Source of the DNA: JBIYSM02 sp044759095
GTDB lineage: Bacteria > Bacillota > Bacilli > Brevibacillales > Brevibacillaceae
NCBI RefSeq assembly: GCF_044759095.2
Contig: NZ_JBIYSM020000025.1
Coordinates: forward strand, 1 to 63,607
Length of the DNA stretch: 63,607 nt
Direction: 5' to 3'
The notes below the pieces were generated by a model. That model had not been told where the DNA came from, made no database searches, and saw nothing but the letters and a program-made list of their open reading frames with translations. Positions 51,073-59,051 of this stretch are shown piece after piece. How positions within the stretch are numbered: position 1 is the first letter of the stretch; the number at the start of each line of letters is the position of its first letter. Made by a program: the position numbers and the translations under genes.

Positions 51073-51756
51073 TTGTCGTCGACGTATGTGTTGTTCGCAA
51101 AAGGGATGAAACAAATTGTGCCGGTAGCCGCTGCCGGGGTTGTGGACGGGTTGGTGTTCGGCATTTTGGCCAGACAGGCTGGACTGGGCGTTGCGGAAGC
51201 GATGTTATTTTCCCTGCTCGTGAATGCGGGATCGTCGCAGTTTGCGGCCGTGGGACTGATTTCGCAAGGGATCGTCGGGTGGCCGATTCTGGTGTCCACC
51301 TTCCTTTTGAACGCGCGTCAACTGCTGTACGGGTTGTCGCTTGGTCCGCATTTTCGCGAGACGTCTCCGTGGAAGCTTTCGCTCATGGCGGCGACCTTGA
51401 ATGATGAAACCTATGCGTTAAAAGCGACATACCTGTCGTCGGGAGAACGACCGAGCCTTGCCTTTTTTGCAGGGGCCAGCGTCACCGACTACCTGATCTG
51501 GAACGCAAGCACATTGGCCGGAGCGCTGTTTGGCGCCGTATTTACCGAACCGGAGAGATTTGGTCTGGACTTTGCGTTTACCGCCACCTTTCTCGGGTTT
51601 CTTGCGGTGAATCTGCTTTCGTCGTTTCACGTCAAAGTGGGCCTGTGTTCGGCCGCCGTTGCCTGTCTGGGGTTTTGGCTGGGGGGAGCGACAGCCGCAG
51701 TGATTGCAGGAACGTTGACAGCGGTTGGGATGGGAGCGTTGTCTGATGAACACTAG
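51073..51756 (+). CDS. azlC: AzlC family branched-chain amino-acid exporter large subunit
   Basis: 227-aa membrane protein with about six hydrophobic segments. KQIVPVAAAGVVDGLVFGIL near the N-terminus, then SLLVNAGSSQFAAVGLI and LNARQLLYGLSL, are AzlC hallmarks. With AzlD it exports branched-chain amino acids or analogues. The start is TTG 51073 with GGAGGGAG 4-5 bp upstream; no in-frame ATG is available near the family N-terminus. Overlaps azlD by 11 bp. Confidence 0.88.
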   Translation: MSSTYVLFAKGMKQIVPVAAAGVVDGLVFGILARQAGLGVAEAMLFSLLVNAGSSQFAAVGLISQGIVGWPILVSTFLLNARQLLYGLSLGPHFRETSPWKLSLMAATLNDETYALKATYLSSGERPSLAFFAGASVTDYLIWNASTLAGALFGAVFTEPERFGLDFAFTATFLGFLAVNLLSSFHVKVGLCSAAVACLGFWLGGATAAVIAGTLTAVGMGALSDEH

Positions 51757-52060
51757 CGTCGTATGGTACATCATCGGGATGGCGGTCATCACCTATCTCA
51801 CTCGTTTTCCCATGCTGCTGATCAGCTCTCGCTGGGAGATTCCTCAGTGGTTGCGCAGGGGGCTGGCGATGGTGCCGGTAGGAGTGTTCAGTTCGCTCAC
51901 GATTCCGCCGGTTCTGTTTCACACAAGGGAAGGGGCCTGGAGTCCCGAATACCTGATCGCGGGTACAGCCTCGCTGGTTGTGGGCCTGTGGAAAAAGCAG
52001 ATCGTTCTCTCCTTGCTGACAGGTGTGGCGGTGGTGGCAGCATGGCGCATGTTTTTGTGA
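51746..52060 (+). CDS. azlD: AzlD family exporter small subunit
   Basis: 104-aa protein with three to four hydrophobic segments: VVWYIIGMAVITYLTRFPML at the N-terminus, LRRGLAMVPVGVFSSLTIPP in the middle. It forms the exporter with AzlC. ATG 51746 overlaps the end of azlC; an in-frame start at 51725 has no advantage. Confidence 0.88.
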   Translation: MNTSVVWYIIGMAVITYLTRFPMLLISSRWEIPQWLRRGLAMVPVGVFSSLTIPPVLFHTREGAWSPEYLIAGTASLVVGLWKKQIVLSLLTGVAVVAAWRMFL

Positions 52061-52062
52061 AT

Positions 52063-52108
52063 AAAAAGACCCTCTGCATGGCGGATAAACGCTGCGGCAG
52101 AGGGTTTT
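52063..52108. terminator. Bidirectional terminator between azlD and the IclR gene
   Basis: CCCTCTGC (52070-52077) pairs with GCAGAGGG (52097-52104), with A-run upstream and T-run downstream for use from both sides. Confidence 0.85.
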
Positions 52109-52112
52109 GACG

Positions 52113-52871
52113 TTACGGCCGGTACCCCAGTTTTTGAGACATTTCCCGGGCCGTCTTCAGCAGGTGCTGCAAGATTGATTCCTGCTGCAGAAGAACGCGG
52201 TCGGATGGACCAATGACGCTGATGGCCGCCGTAACTTGTCCGGTGGAATCAAAGATGGGGGCAGCCATACCTGTCACGCCCACGTTGCGCCGATTGGAGC
52301 TGATCTCGTAGCCACGAGCCTTGATTTCTCGCAGGTTTTCCCGAATCTCTTCGGCACTTGTAAAAGAGTGTGGCGTGTAAGACCGAATCTCGGCATGAGC
52401 CAGAATTTCTTCTTGAAACGATTCCGGTTGATAAGCGAGCAGTACCCGTGAACCCGTAGTAGCATAGGGAGGAAAACGCCTGTAGTTCTCTACATTGAAG
52501 CGAATGGGGAGTGGAGAATCTACCTTGGCTACGTAAATGGCGTCTTTCTTGTCGAGCACACAAAGCACGACCAATTCCTGAGTGGAGGAGACCAAATCGT
52601 GCATGTGCGGCAGTGAAAAGTCAACGATATCGTGGTTTTTAATGACTTTCGTGCCTAGCTCAAGCAACGTGTACCCCAATGTGTACTGCTTCGTCTCTTC
52701 ATTTTTGCGAATAAAGCCCTCCGCTTCCAAGGTGACCAGCAGCTTGTGAACGGCCCCTTTGGACAATTGAAGCCGCTTGCTCACCTCAGTGACGCCCATT
52801 TCGCGCGGAGAGTCCAGGAACAGCTTGAGCAGCCGGCAGCTGTTACGAACGGAAGAAAGAACGTGATCCAT
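52113..52871 (-). CDS. IclR-family transcriptional regulator
   Basis: 252 aa. Winged helix-turn-helix at about residues 10-65 (GVTEVSKRLQLSKGAVHKLL), then the IclR effector-binding domain from about 85 to the C-terminus, with the conserved TGSRVLLAY and NVGVTGMAAPIFD blocks. It is divergent from an ABC transporter and M20 peptidase operon, which it probably controls. An inverted repeat downstream of that operon's promoter (52989-53025) is the best operator candidate. Start ATG with GAAGGAG upstream. Confidence 0.9.
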   Translation of the reverse strand: MDHVLSSVRNSCRLLKLFLDSPREMGVTEVSKRLQLSKGAVHKLLVTLEAEGFIRKNEETKQYTLGYTLLELGTKVIKNHDIVDFSLPHMHDLVSSTQELVVLCVLDKKDAIYVAKVDSPLPIRFNVENYRRFPPYATTGSRVLLAYQPESFQEEILAHAEIRSYTPHSFTSAEEIRENLREIKARGYEISSNRRNVGVTGMAAPIFDSTGQVTAAISVIGPSDRVLLQQESILQHLLKTAREMSQKLGYRP

Positions 52872-52950
52872 ACCAGAAACTCCTTCAGAGGTATTTGATG
52901 GAGAATACTCTCAGTCTATCAAAAATGCTGTCTTTCGAAAAACGAAAAAG

Positions 52951-52979
52951 TTGAATAGTCAGTATCTTTATGCTAGTAT
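52951..52979 (+). promoter_or_regulatory. Promoter of the polyamine-type ABC operon
   Basis: TTGAAT and TAGTAT separated by 17 bp. Confidence 0.7.
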
Positions 52980-53025
52980 AACACTAGTGTTCCCGAATGG
53001 CAAACAACGTTCTCTATTCGTGAAC
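52980..53025. promoter_or_regulatory. Candidate IclR operator
   Basis: Palindrome AACACTAGTGTT (52980-52991) abuts the -10 box. An inverted repeat GTTCCCGAAT (52989-52998) and ATTCGTGAAC (53016-53025), differing at one position, lies just downstream. The placement suits repression by roadblock or promoter occlusion. Confidence 0.5.
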
Positions 53026-53054
53026 AATGATCATCAATTGGGGGTTGAACAAAA

Positions 53055-54182
53055 GTGAAAAAGAAAGCGTTATCCATTCTGTCAGTCATTGCATTGACCG
53101 GATCTCTGCTGGCCGGTTGCGGTACGTCCGCGCCGCAGTCGTCCGCTCCGCAAAAGAGCGAACCTGCTCCCGCAGGCGGAAATCAACCTGCTGCCCAGGC
53201 TCAACTGGAGGACACTTTGGTGGTTGCCGGGAATGGGGCGACGGTTGAAAAGCTGATGAAAGATCACATCTTCAAAAAGTTTAACGAAAAATATCCCAAC
53301 GTGAAGCTCACGTATGTGTCGGGTGTCTCCACGGAGATCGTGGCCAAGGTAAAGGCGCAGAAAAATTCGCCGCAGATCGACGTGACCATCATCGAAGGCG
53401 GAGAGCAGGAAAAAGGCCGTCAGGAAGGGCTGTGGGAGACCATTACCGAGGCAGACGTGCCGAACATGGCCAAAGTGCCAGCCGACCTCAAGATACGAGA
53501 CGACAGCGGGGTAACCGTCAACTTTACTCCGATGGGGATTTCCTACAATGCTGAACTGGTGAAAGAAAAGAATCTGCCGGTGCCGAAGTCGTGGAATGAC
53601 CTGGCCAAACCGGAACTAAAGGGCTACATTACCATGACCGATATCGCCAGCAACTTCGGCCGCTCTGCCACCATCATGCTGGCCTATGCCAACGGAGGCT
53701 CCGAGAAAAACATCGACCCTGGCTTTGAAAAGCTGAAAACGATTGCCAGCTACATGCCGACCTTTGCCAAGAGCGCTGCTCAGCTGCAGCAGAACCTGCA
53801 AAGCAAAAGCGCAGCCTATACCACCTGGACAATGGCACGCAGCCTGACCCAGAAGAAAGCTGGTTTGCCGCTTGAGTTCGTCTTCCCGGAAGAAGGAGCC
53901 AACGTCGTGCCGAACGTGGCCACATTGGTAAAAAACGCCAAGCATCCGGAAGCAGCCAAAGCTTTCATTGATTTCCTGTTGACCGAAGAAGTGCAAACCA
54001 TGTACGCCGCCGAGCTGTACTACAATCCGGCCGTAGACGTAAAACTGCCGGATGATTTGGCGAAGCAACTTGAATTTGACCGCAGTAAAGTGGTGATCTT
54101 CGATTACGACGTCGTAGGTAACAAAACAGCGGAATGGCTGGATCGCTTTAACCGGGAAATTGCTCCAAACGTAGGAAAGTAG
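53055..54182 (+). CDS. ABC transporter substrate-binding lipoprotein (polyamine/iron type)
   Basis: 375 aa. Lipobox LLAGC with Cys22, followed by a Pro/Ala/Gln linker and a SBP_bac_8-type fold (DTLVVAGNGATVEKLM at about 55; VTIIEGGEQEKG; FTPMGISYNAELVKEKNLPVPKSWNDL). It resembles PotD/AfuA/PhnS-type binding proteins. The substrate cannot be told from sequence; linkage to an M20 amidohydrolase suggests an amide- or peptide-like organic compound. GTG start with GGGGGTTG upstream. Confidence 0.82.
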   Translation: MKKKALSILSVIALTGSLLAGCGTSAPQSSAPQKSEPAPAGGNQPAAQAQLEDTLVVAGNGATVEKLMKDHIFKKFNEKYPNVKLTYVSGVSTEIVAKVKAQKNSPQIDVTIIEGGEQEKGRQEGLWETITEADVPNMAKVPADLKIRDDSGVTVNFTPMGISYNAELVKEKNLPVPKSWNDLAKPELKGYITMTDIASNFGRSATIMLAYANGGSEKNIDPGFEKLKTIASYMPTFAKSAAQLQQNLQSKSAAYTTWTMARSLTQKKAGLPLEFVFPEEGANVVPNVATLVKNAKHPEAAKAFIDFLLTEEVQTMYAAELYYNPAVDVKLPDDLAKQLEFDRSKVVIFDYDVVGNKTAEWLDRFNREIAPNVGK

Positions 54183-55295
54183 GTGTCCATCTTGGGTAAG
54201 AACATCGATGTTGAGTTGCGAAACATCAAGAAGACCTTCCAAAGCAACGTGGTGGTGCAAAATTTCAACCTGCAGGTCGAGCAAGGAGAGTTTATCTCCT
54301 TTCTCGGCCCGTCCGGGTGCGGAAAAACGACCACACTCAACATGATTGCCGGCTTTTTGGAGCCCGACGAAGGGGATCTCTTCATCAAGGGGCAGCGCAT
54401 GAACGGCGTGCCTCCGTACAAGCGGGAATTGGGAATGGTGTTTCAAACCTATTCACTCTTTCCGCACATGACCGTGGCCGAAAATGTGGCCTATGGACTG
54501 AAGCTGCGCAAGGTAGGCAAAGCAGAGGCGCAGGAGCGGGTCAAACGGGTATTGGACCTGGTCAAGCTGCCCAATGTGTCTGATCGCTACCCGAAGCAGC
54601 TGTCTGGTGGACAGCGGCAGCGGATCGCCATTGCCCGCGCTTTGGTCATAGAGCCATCGCTCTTGCTCTTGGACGAACCGCTCAGCAACCTGGACGCCAA
54701 GCTTCGCGAAGAACTGAGGGACGAACTGAAACGACTGCATCAGGAGATCGGCGTAACCACCATCTTTGTTACCCACGACCAGGAGGAAGCGCTGTCGCTG
54801 TCCGATCGCATCGTTGTATTGAACCACGGGTTTGTGGAGCAGATCGGAAAACCGTTGGAGATCTACAACCGTCCGGCATCGGAATTTGTTCATACCTTTA
54901 TCGGCAAGACCAACAGGCTGAGCGGGGAAGTAGTGGAGCAGGACGGTTCGCGTCTCTTGATAAAAACGGACACTGGTCTTTTGATCAGAGCAGGTCGCCA
55001 GGAACGCTCCTTTGTCCAGCGGGAAAAGGTAAAGGTGTTTATCCGCCCGGAAAAGATCAAGATCGCCCCGGCTGTCACCGGACAAGGAGGCGAGAATCAG
55101 GCAAGCGGCGAAATCGTCATGACCTCATTCCTGGGGGCGTTTTCCGAATGTGAAATTCATGCAGGGAAACTCTCCTTGTCGGCGAAGGTGCAAATGGCGG
55201 ACAGCAGCATTAACCTGGAACCCGGACGAGCCGTTTCTTGCAGCTGGGACGAAGCAGACGTACTGGTTCTGCCGACAGAGAGGGATGGCCGATGA
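54183..55295 (+). CDS. ABC transporter ATPase (PotA type)
   Basis: 370-aa ATPase. Walker A GPSGCGKTTTLN (about 44-55), Q-loop GMVFQTYSLFPHM, signature LSGGQRQRIAIARAL, Walker B LLLDEPLSNLD and H-loop VTHDQEEA. The C-terminal TOBE-type regulatory domain (from about 250) is typical of polyamine, iron and phosphonate importers. The GTG at 54183 begins at the base after the upstream stop; a TTG at 54192 is an alternative start. Overlaps the next gene by 4 bp. Confidence 0.9.
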   Translation: MSILGKNIDVELRNIKKTFQSNVVVQNFNLQVEQGEFISFLGPSGCGKTTTLNMIAGFLEPDEGDLFIKGQRMNGVPPYKRELGMVFQTYSLFPHMTVAENVAYGLKLRKVGKAEAQERVKRVLDLVKLPNVSDRYPKQLSGGQRQRIAIARALVIEPSLLLLDEPLSNLDAKLREELRDELKRLHQEIGVTTIFVTHDQEEALSLSDRIVVLNHGFVEQIGKPLEIYNRPASEFVHTFIGKTNRLSGEVVEQDGSRLLIKTDTGLLIRAGRQERSFVQREKVKVFIRPEKIKIAPAVTGQGGENQASGEIVMTSFLGAFSECEIHAGKLSLSAKVQMADSSINLEPGRAVSCSWDEADVLVLPTERDGR

Positions 55296-56137
55296 ACGGT
55301 AGACGGTTGGCCATTCTCCTGTTGACGGCGCCGGGCATGATCGTCCTGTTGGGAGTGTTTCTGATCCCGATGCTGCTTATGCTGCTGTTGAGCTTTCAGG
55401 ACGATCTGGAACAGTTCACCTTGCAAAATTACCTGTTGTTTATTCAGGATCCGTTTTATCTGGATATTCTGTGGCGCAGCATTCGTGTCAGCTTGTGGAC
55501 CGTTCTTCTGACGCTATTGCTGGGCTATCCTGTTGCCATGTACATGGCGCAGGCGTCCGGTCGGATGAGGGGGATTATCACGATGCTCATCCTTGCTCCG
55601 CATTTGATCAGTGTAGTCATTCGCAACTTTGGCTGGGTGGTCGTGCTCGGAAACAACGGTTGGATTAATGAGATGCTGCTCAAGCTGGGAGTTATTCAGG
55701 AACCGTTGGAGCTTCTCTACAACGAGCTGGGGGTCGTCATTGGTCTGACTGACGCATTTATCGCGTATATGGTCCTGGCGATTGCCACCAGTCTGTACGC
55801 CATTGACCCATCCTTGTCCAAGGCGGCTTCCATCCTGGGAGCTACGCGATTGCGCACGTTCGCTTCTGTCACACTCCCGCTTAGTCTTCCGGGAATCGTG
55901 GCCGGCGTCACGCTGGTTTTCAGTCTCTCGATGAGTGCGTATGTGACTCCGGCATTGATGGGGGGAACCTCTGTCAAGGTCATGCCGGTTATCGTGTATG
56001 AGCAAATCATGTCCACGCTGAACTGGCCGTTGGGCGCAGCTCTCTCCTTCCTGCTGCTGGGCAGTACGTTTGTCCTGGTGAGCCTGTTTACACGGTTGGT
56101 GGAGACGAAGCGGTACAGAGAGGTGTTTTCATCATGA
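55292..56137 (+). CDS. ABC transporter permease (PotB type)
   Basis: 281-aa permease with six membrane segments. The ABC loop SKAASILGATRLRTFASVTLPLSLPG at about 190-210 docks the ATPase. ATG 55292 overlaps the ATPase stop codon (ATGA) and has GAGAGGGATGG upstream. The longer frame from 55238 is inside the upstream gene. Confidence 0.9.
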   Translation: MNGRRLAILLLTAPGMIVLLGVFLIPMLLMLLLSFQDDLEQFTLQNYLLFIQDPFYLDILWRSIRVSLWTVLLTLLLGYPVAMYMAQASGRMRGIITMLILAPHLISVVIRNFGWVVVLGNNGWINEMLLKLGVIQEPLELLYNELGVVIGLTDAFIAYMVLAIATSLYAIDPSLSKAASILGATRLRTFASVTLPLSLPGIVAGVTLVFSLSMSAYVTPALMGGTSVKVMPVIVYEQIMSTLNWPLGAALSFLLLGSTFVLVSLFTRLVETKRYREVFSS

Positions 56138-56934
56138 AGCGGATCAACTGGTTGGGTGTCGTTACATGGATCGTATTGCTTTTGGTCAATTTGCCGTTTC
56201 TCGTGATTATTCCGACTTCATTTACGGCAGCGGGTTATCTGTCATTCCCGCCGGAAGGTTTTTCCTGGAAGTGGTATACGATGATACTGGATCGGCCGGA
56301 ATTTGTCGATTCGTTCTGGTTTAGCCTGAAGCTGGCTGCAATTACCGCCGTGCTGGCCACCCTGATTGGCACGCTGGCTGCGTTTGCGTTGGCCAAGTAC
56401 AAGTTCCGCGGCAGCGGTGTCCTGAATGCATTGATGCTGTCACCGCTTACGGTACCGTCGTTAATCATCGGTATCGCTGCTTTGATTTTTTTCACCCGGA
56501 TTGGACTGGCGGGGACGTTTACCGGCCTGCTGCTGTCTCACATCTTGATATCCATTCCCTACGTGGTGCGTCTGGTGCTCACGGGACTCAGCACCTTTGA
56601 CTTCACCCTGGAACGGGCCGGGTACATGTTGGGGGCACGTCCGGCACGGGTTTTTTGGGACGTTACCCTGCCACTTCTTCGACCGGCCATTCTCTCGGGA
56701 ATGATTTTTTCCTTCTTGACTTCGTTCGACAACGTTACAGTGTCACTGTTTCTGGTCGCGCCCGATACGACGACGCTGCCGCTGGCGATCTTCAACTACA
56801 TGCAGGAAACGCTGGATCCGCTGGTAGCGTCCATTTCTACCGTGGTCATCCTGATCAGTCTGGGTTTCATTTTGCTGCTGGAGAAAGTCTACGGGCTGGA
56901 GCGTTTGTTCGGACTTAACTCTCAATCACATTAA
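56134..56934 (+). CDS. ABC transporter permease (PotC type)
   Basis: 266-aa second permease with six membrane segments. Conserved LIGTLAAFALAKYKFRG early, and the EAA loop RAGYMLGARPARVFWDVTLP at about 165-185. Overlaps the preceding gene by 4 bp. Together with the PotB-type protein it forms the transport channel. Confidence 0.9.
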   Translation: MKRINWLGVVTWIVLLLVNLPFLVIIPTSFTAAGYLSFPPEGFSWKWYTMILDRPEFVDSFWFSLKLAAITAVLATLIGTLAAFALAKYKFRGSGVLNALMLSPLTVPSLIIGIAALIFFTRIGLAGTFTGLLLSHILISIPYVVRLVLTGLSTFDFTLERAGYMLGARPARVFWDVTLPLLRPAILSGMIFSFLTSFDNVTVSLFLVAPDTTTLPLAIFNYMQETLDPLVASISTVVILISLGFILLLEKVYGLERLFGLNSQSH

Positions 56935-56955
56935 ACGTAAGGACAGTGACTCTAG

Positions 56956-58086
56956 ATGCACTCCTATATCCGAGAACAAATGAACGACTTTCTGCAGCTG
57001 CTGGAGGAGAGCGTCAACATGGATTCGCCTTCCCGGGACAAGCCGCAGGGTGACCGGATGGCGAACTGGTACGGGCAACTGTTTGAACGCCTGACGGGCG
57101 GAAAGGCGGTACGCATTCACAACGATACGTACGGCGATCAGCTTCGCTGCGAGCTGGGGAACGGGGAAAAGCAGATTCTCTTGATCGGCCATTACGACAC
57201 GGTATGGCCGCTGGGAGAGGCGGAGCGGCGGCCGTTTACCATCGCGGATGGAAAGGCGTTCGGACCAGGGGTTTACGACATGAAAGCGGGTCTGCTTCAG
57301 GCGATGTTTGCTCTTCATGTCCTGCGGGAGTGGGATCGTTTCCCGAAAGACAAGCGAGTCGTGTTCTTGATCAATAGCGATGAAGAGATCGGGAGTCCGA
57401 CATCCCGCCGCCTGGTGGAGGAAGAAGCTCGCCAATCATCTGCTTGTTTCGTTCTGGAACCCCCGACCGAACCGAATGGAGCACTGAAAACCTGGCGAAA
57501 GGGAAGCGCTCATTATTCCCTGACGGTGAACGGTGTCTCCGCCCATGCCGGGGTTGATCATCACAAAGGGGTTTCCGCCATTGAGGAGCTGTCCCGACAG
57601 GTACAGGCCTTGCATGCGCTCACGGACTACGAAACGGGAACCACGGTCAACGTTGGCGTGATCCGCGGCGGCATCGGTGCCAATGTCATTGCGGACTACG
57701 CGGAGGCCGAAGTAGACATCCGAATGATGACGACGGAAGAAGCGAAACGGTTGGACCAATGGATGTCAACCCTGCAGCCGACTCTGCCGGGGGCTCGGTT
57801 GTCGGTCACAGGCGGCATCCGCCGTCCTCCCATGCAGCGTACGGAGCAGACAGCCCAACTGTTTGCACTCGCTCGCAAGATCAGCGCTGACGAATTGGGC
57901 ATGGAACTGGAGGAGTCTGGAACAGGCGGGGTGAGCGACGGCAATTTTGCAGCCTCCTGCGGGGTGCCGACGCTGGATGGTCTGGGAGCCCGCGGCGGGT
58001 TTGCCCATTCGCCGGGTGAGTTTGTCACCCTTGAAGATATCCCTTTGAGAACCGCACTCCTCGCCCGCTTGCTCGAGACGTGTTGA
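56956..58086 (+). CDS. M20-family metallopeptidase (CPG2-like)
   Basis: 376 aa, cytoplasmic by lack of a signal peptide. Dimetal site residues appear in LLIGHYDTVWPLG (His, Asp), GPGVYDMKAG (bridging Asp), INSDEEIGSP (catalytic Glu pair), FVLEPPTEPNG and the C-terminal GGFAHSPGEF (His). The dimerisation domain lies in between. CPG2-like M20 enzymes cleave glutamate or acyl groups from amides. Being last in the ABC operon, it likely processes the imported compound. Start ATG 22 bp after the permease stop. Confidence 0.88.
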   Translation: MHSYIREQMNDFLQLLEESVNMDSPSRDKPQGDRMANWYGQLFERLTGGKAVRIHNDTYGDQLRCELGNGEKQILLIGHYDTVWPLGEAERRPFTIADGKAFGPGVYDMKAGLLQAMFALHVLREWDRFPKDKRVVFLINSDEEIGSPTSRRLVEEEARQSSACFVLEPPTEPNGALKTWRKGSAHYSLTVNGVSAHAGVDHHKGVSAIEELSRQVQALHALTDYETGTTVNVGVIRGGIGANVIADYAEAEVDIRMMTTEEAKRLDQWMSTLQPTLPGARLSVTGGIRRPPMQRTEQTAQLFALARKISADELGMELEESGTGGVSDGNFAASCGVPTLDGLGARGGFAHSPGEFVTLEDIPLRTALLARLLETC

Positions 58087-58140
58087 AACGGAGGCGTTTT
58101 GCTGGCAAAGGCGCTTCACAAACCAAAACTTTGAAAGAGT

Positions 58141-58167
58141 ACCAGCACGTTACGGTGCTGGTTTTTC
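58141..58167 (+). terminator. Terminator after the M20 peptidase gene
   Basis: ACCAGCAC pairs with GTGCTGGT around a short loop and runs into TTTTT. Confidence 0.85.
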
Positions 58168-58226
58168 CGTTTAATCCGGCTCGTTCGAGCAGTCATAGAA
58201 AAAGCGATAAAGGTGCCATCTCTGAT

Positions 58227-58272
58227 AAAAGGGGCAATCCCTCAGTCTAAACTAGACTTTTGGGACAGCCCC
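58227..58272 (-). terminator. Terminator after the coiled-coil gene, IS-end-like
   Basis: Read on the minus strand: GGGGCTGTCCC, a loop with AGTCTAGTTTAGACT, then GGGATTGCCCC and TTTTATC. It works as a terminator. The GGGGCTGTCCCAAAAG segment also resembles ends of some insertion sequences or their small derivatives. Confidence 0.65.
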
Positions 58273-58276
58273 TTCT

Positions 58277-58876
58277 CTATAGAATATCGCCTTTGTCTTC
58301 ACTCGGTTTTGATTGTGACAGAATAACGCCCAGCTCTACGTCAGCAATGCGTCGATTGACGTATTGAATCGCGTTTCCAAGCTTCTCAAACTCCTGGAAC
58401 ATCATCCGATCCCTCGCCTGATTTTCCAGCCGCATCTCCCGCAATTCCTGAAGGAAGGTGAGCTGGTTTGATTCTAGAACGGATACTCTTGCATCAAGGG
58501 AAGAGACTTTGGAATCGAGAGACGACACCTTGGAATCGAGAGACGACACTTTGGAATCGAGAGAAGACACTTTAGTATCAAGGGAAGACACTTTGGAATC
58601 AAGGGAAGACACTTTAGCATCGAGAGACGACACCTTGGAATCGAGAGACGACACCTTGGAATCGAGAGACGACACTTTAGTATCGAGGGAAGACACTTTG
58701 GAATCAAGGGAAGACACTTTGGAATCAAGGGAAGACACTTTAGTATCGAGAGACGACACCTTGGAATCAAGGGACGACACTTTAGTATCGAGAGACGACA
58801 CTTTGGAATCAAGAACGGAGATGTTCTCGTGAACGTGCTTCAGTTCTTGAAGGATCAGGTCAAGTTTATCACTCAT
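58277..58876 (-). CDS. Heptad-repeat coiled-coil protein
   Basis: 199 aa with no known enzymatic motif. After a 19-residue start (MSDKLDLILQELKHVHENI), 16 consecutive heptads of the form SSLDSKV run to about residue 131. They vary almost only at one position (Ser, Thr or Ala), then a non-repetitive helical tail (ELREMRLENQARDRMMFQEF and on) follows. The pattern gives an uninterrupted parallel coiled coil. The DNA is a 21-bp minisatellite. No signal or membrane segment is seen. It could be a structural or spacer protein; I cannot name a family. Start ATG with AAAGGATG upstream. Confidence 0.8.
   Translation of the reverse strand: MSDKLDLILQELKHVHENISVLDSKVSSLDTKVSSLDSKVSSLDTKVSSLDSKVSSLDSKVSSLDTKVSSLDSKVSSLDSKVSSLDAKVSSLDSKVSSLDTKVSSLDSKVSSLDSKVSSLDSKVSSLDARVSVLESNQLTFLQELREMRLENQARDRMMFQEFEKLGNAIQYVNRRIADVELGVILSQSKPSEDKGDIL
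58490..58828. repeat. 21-bp tandem repeat (minisatellite) within the coiled-coil gene
   Basis: About 16 copies of a 21-bp unit (plus strand form close to GAGACGACACCTTGGAATC) with substitutions mainly at GAATC/GTATC/GCATC and GAGACGA/GGGAAGA. The copies form higher-order groups of two or three units that look recently duplicated. Confidence 0.85.
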
Positions 58877-59005
58877 GGTTTCTCATCCTTTCGAGGAAGG
58901 GAGCACCCAACCTCTGAAGGGTGCTGTCAATATTGTAAACATTCTTTGGTACGTTCGCAAAGTTAATTAGATGGAGAATTCGCCTTCCGGGTTCTTGTAA
59001 CAGAA

Positions 59006-59043
59006 GAAGCTCATGCTCGCCATATGGAAGGCGCATGAGCTTC
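59006..59043 (-). terminator. Terminator after the sensor kinase gene
   Basis: GAAGCTCATGC and GCATGAGCTTC are perfectly complementary. On the minus strand the hairpin is followed by TTCTTCTG. The rest of the 58877-59051 gap holds nothing else I can support. Confidence 0.72.
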
Positions 59044-59051
59044 CGTATTAT

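Noticed and set aside
58490..58828. CRISPR-like array
   Set aside because: The repeats are contiguous 21-bp units with no unique spacers and encode heptads in an open frame.
58458..58832. Long plus-strand frame with an ETLESRDD-type repeat opposite the coiled-coil gene
   Set aside because: It is the antisense reading of the 21-bp repeat, which stays open in several frames because the unit is a multiple of three. It has no ribosome site, and the minus-strand frame has natural ends and a start signal.
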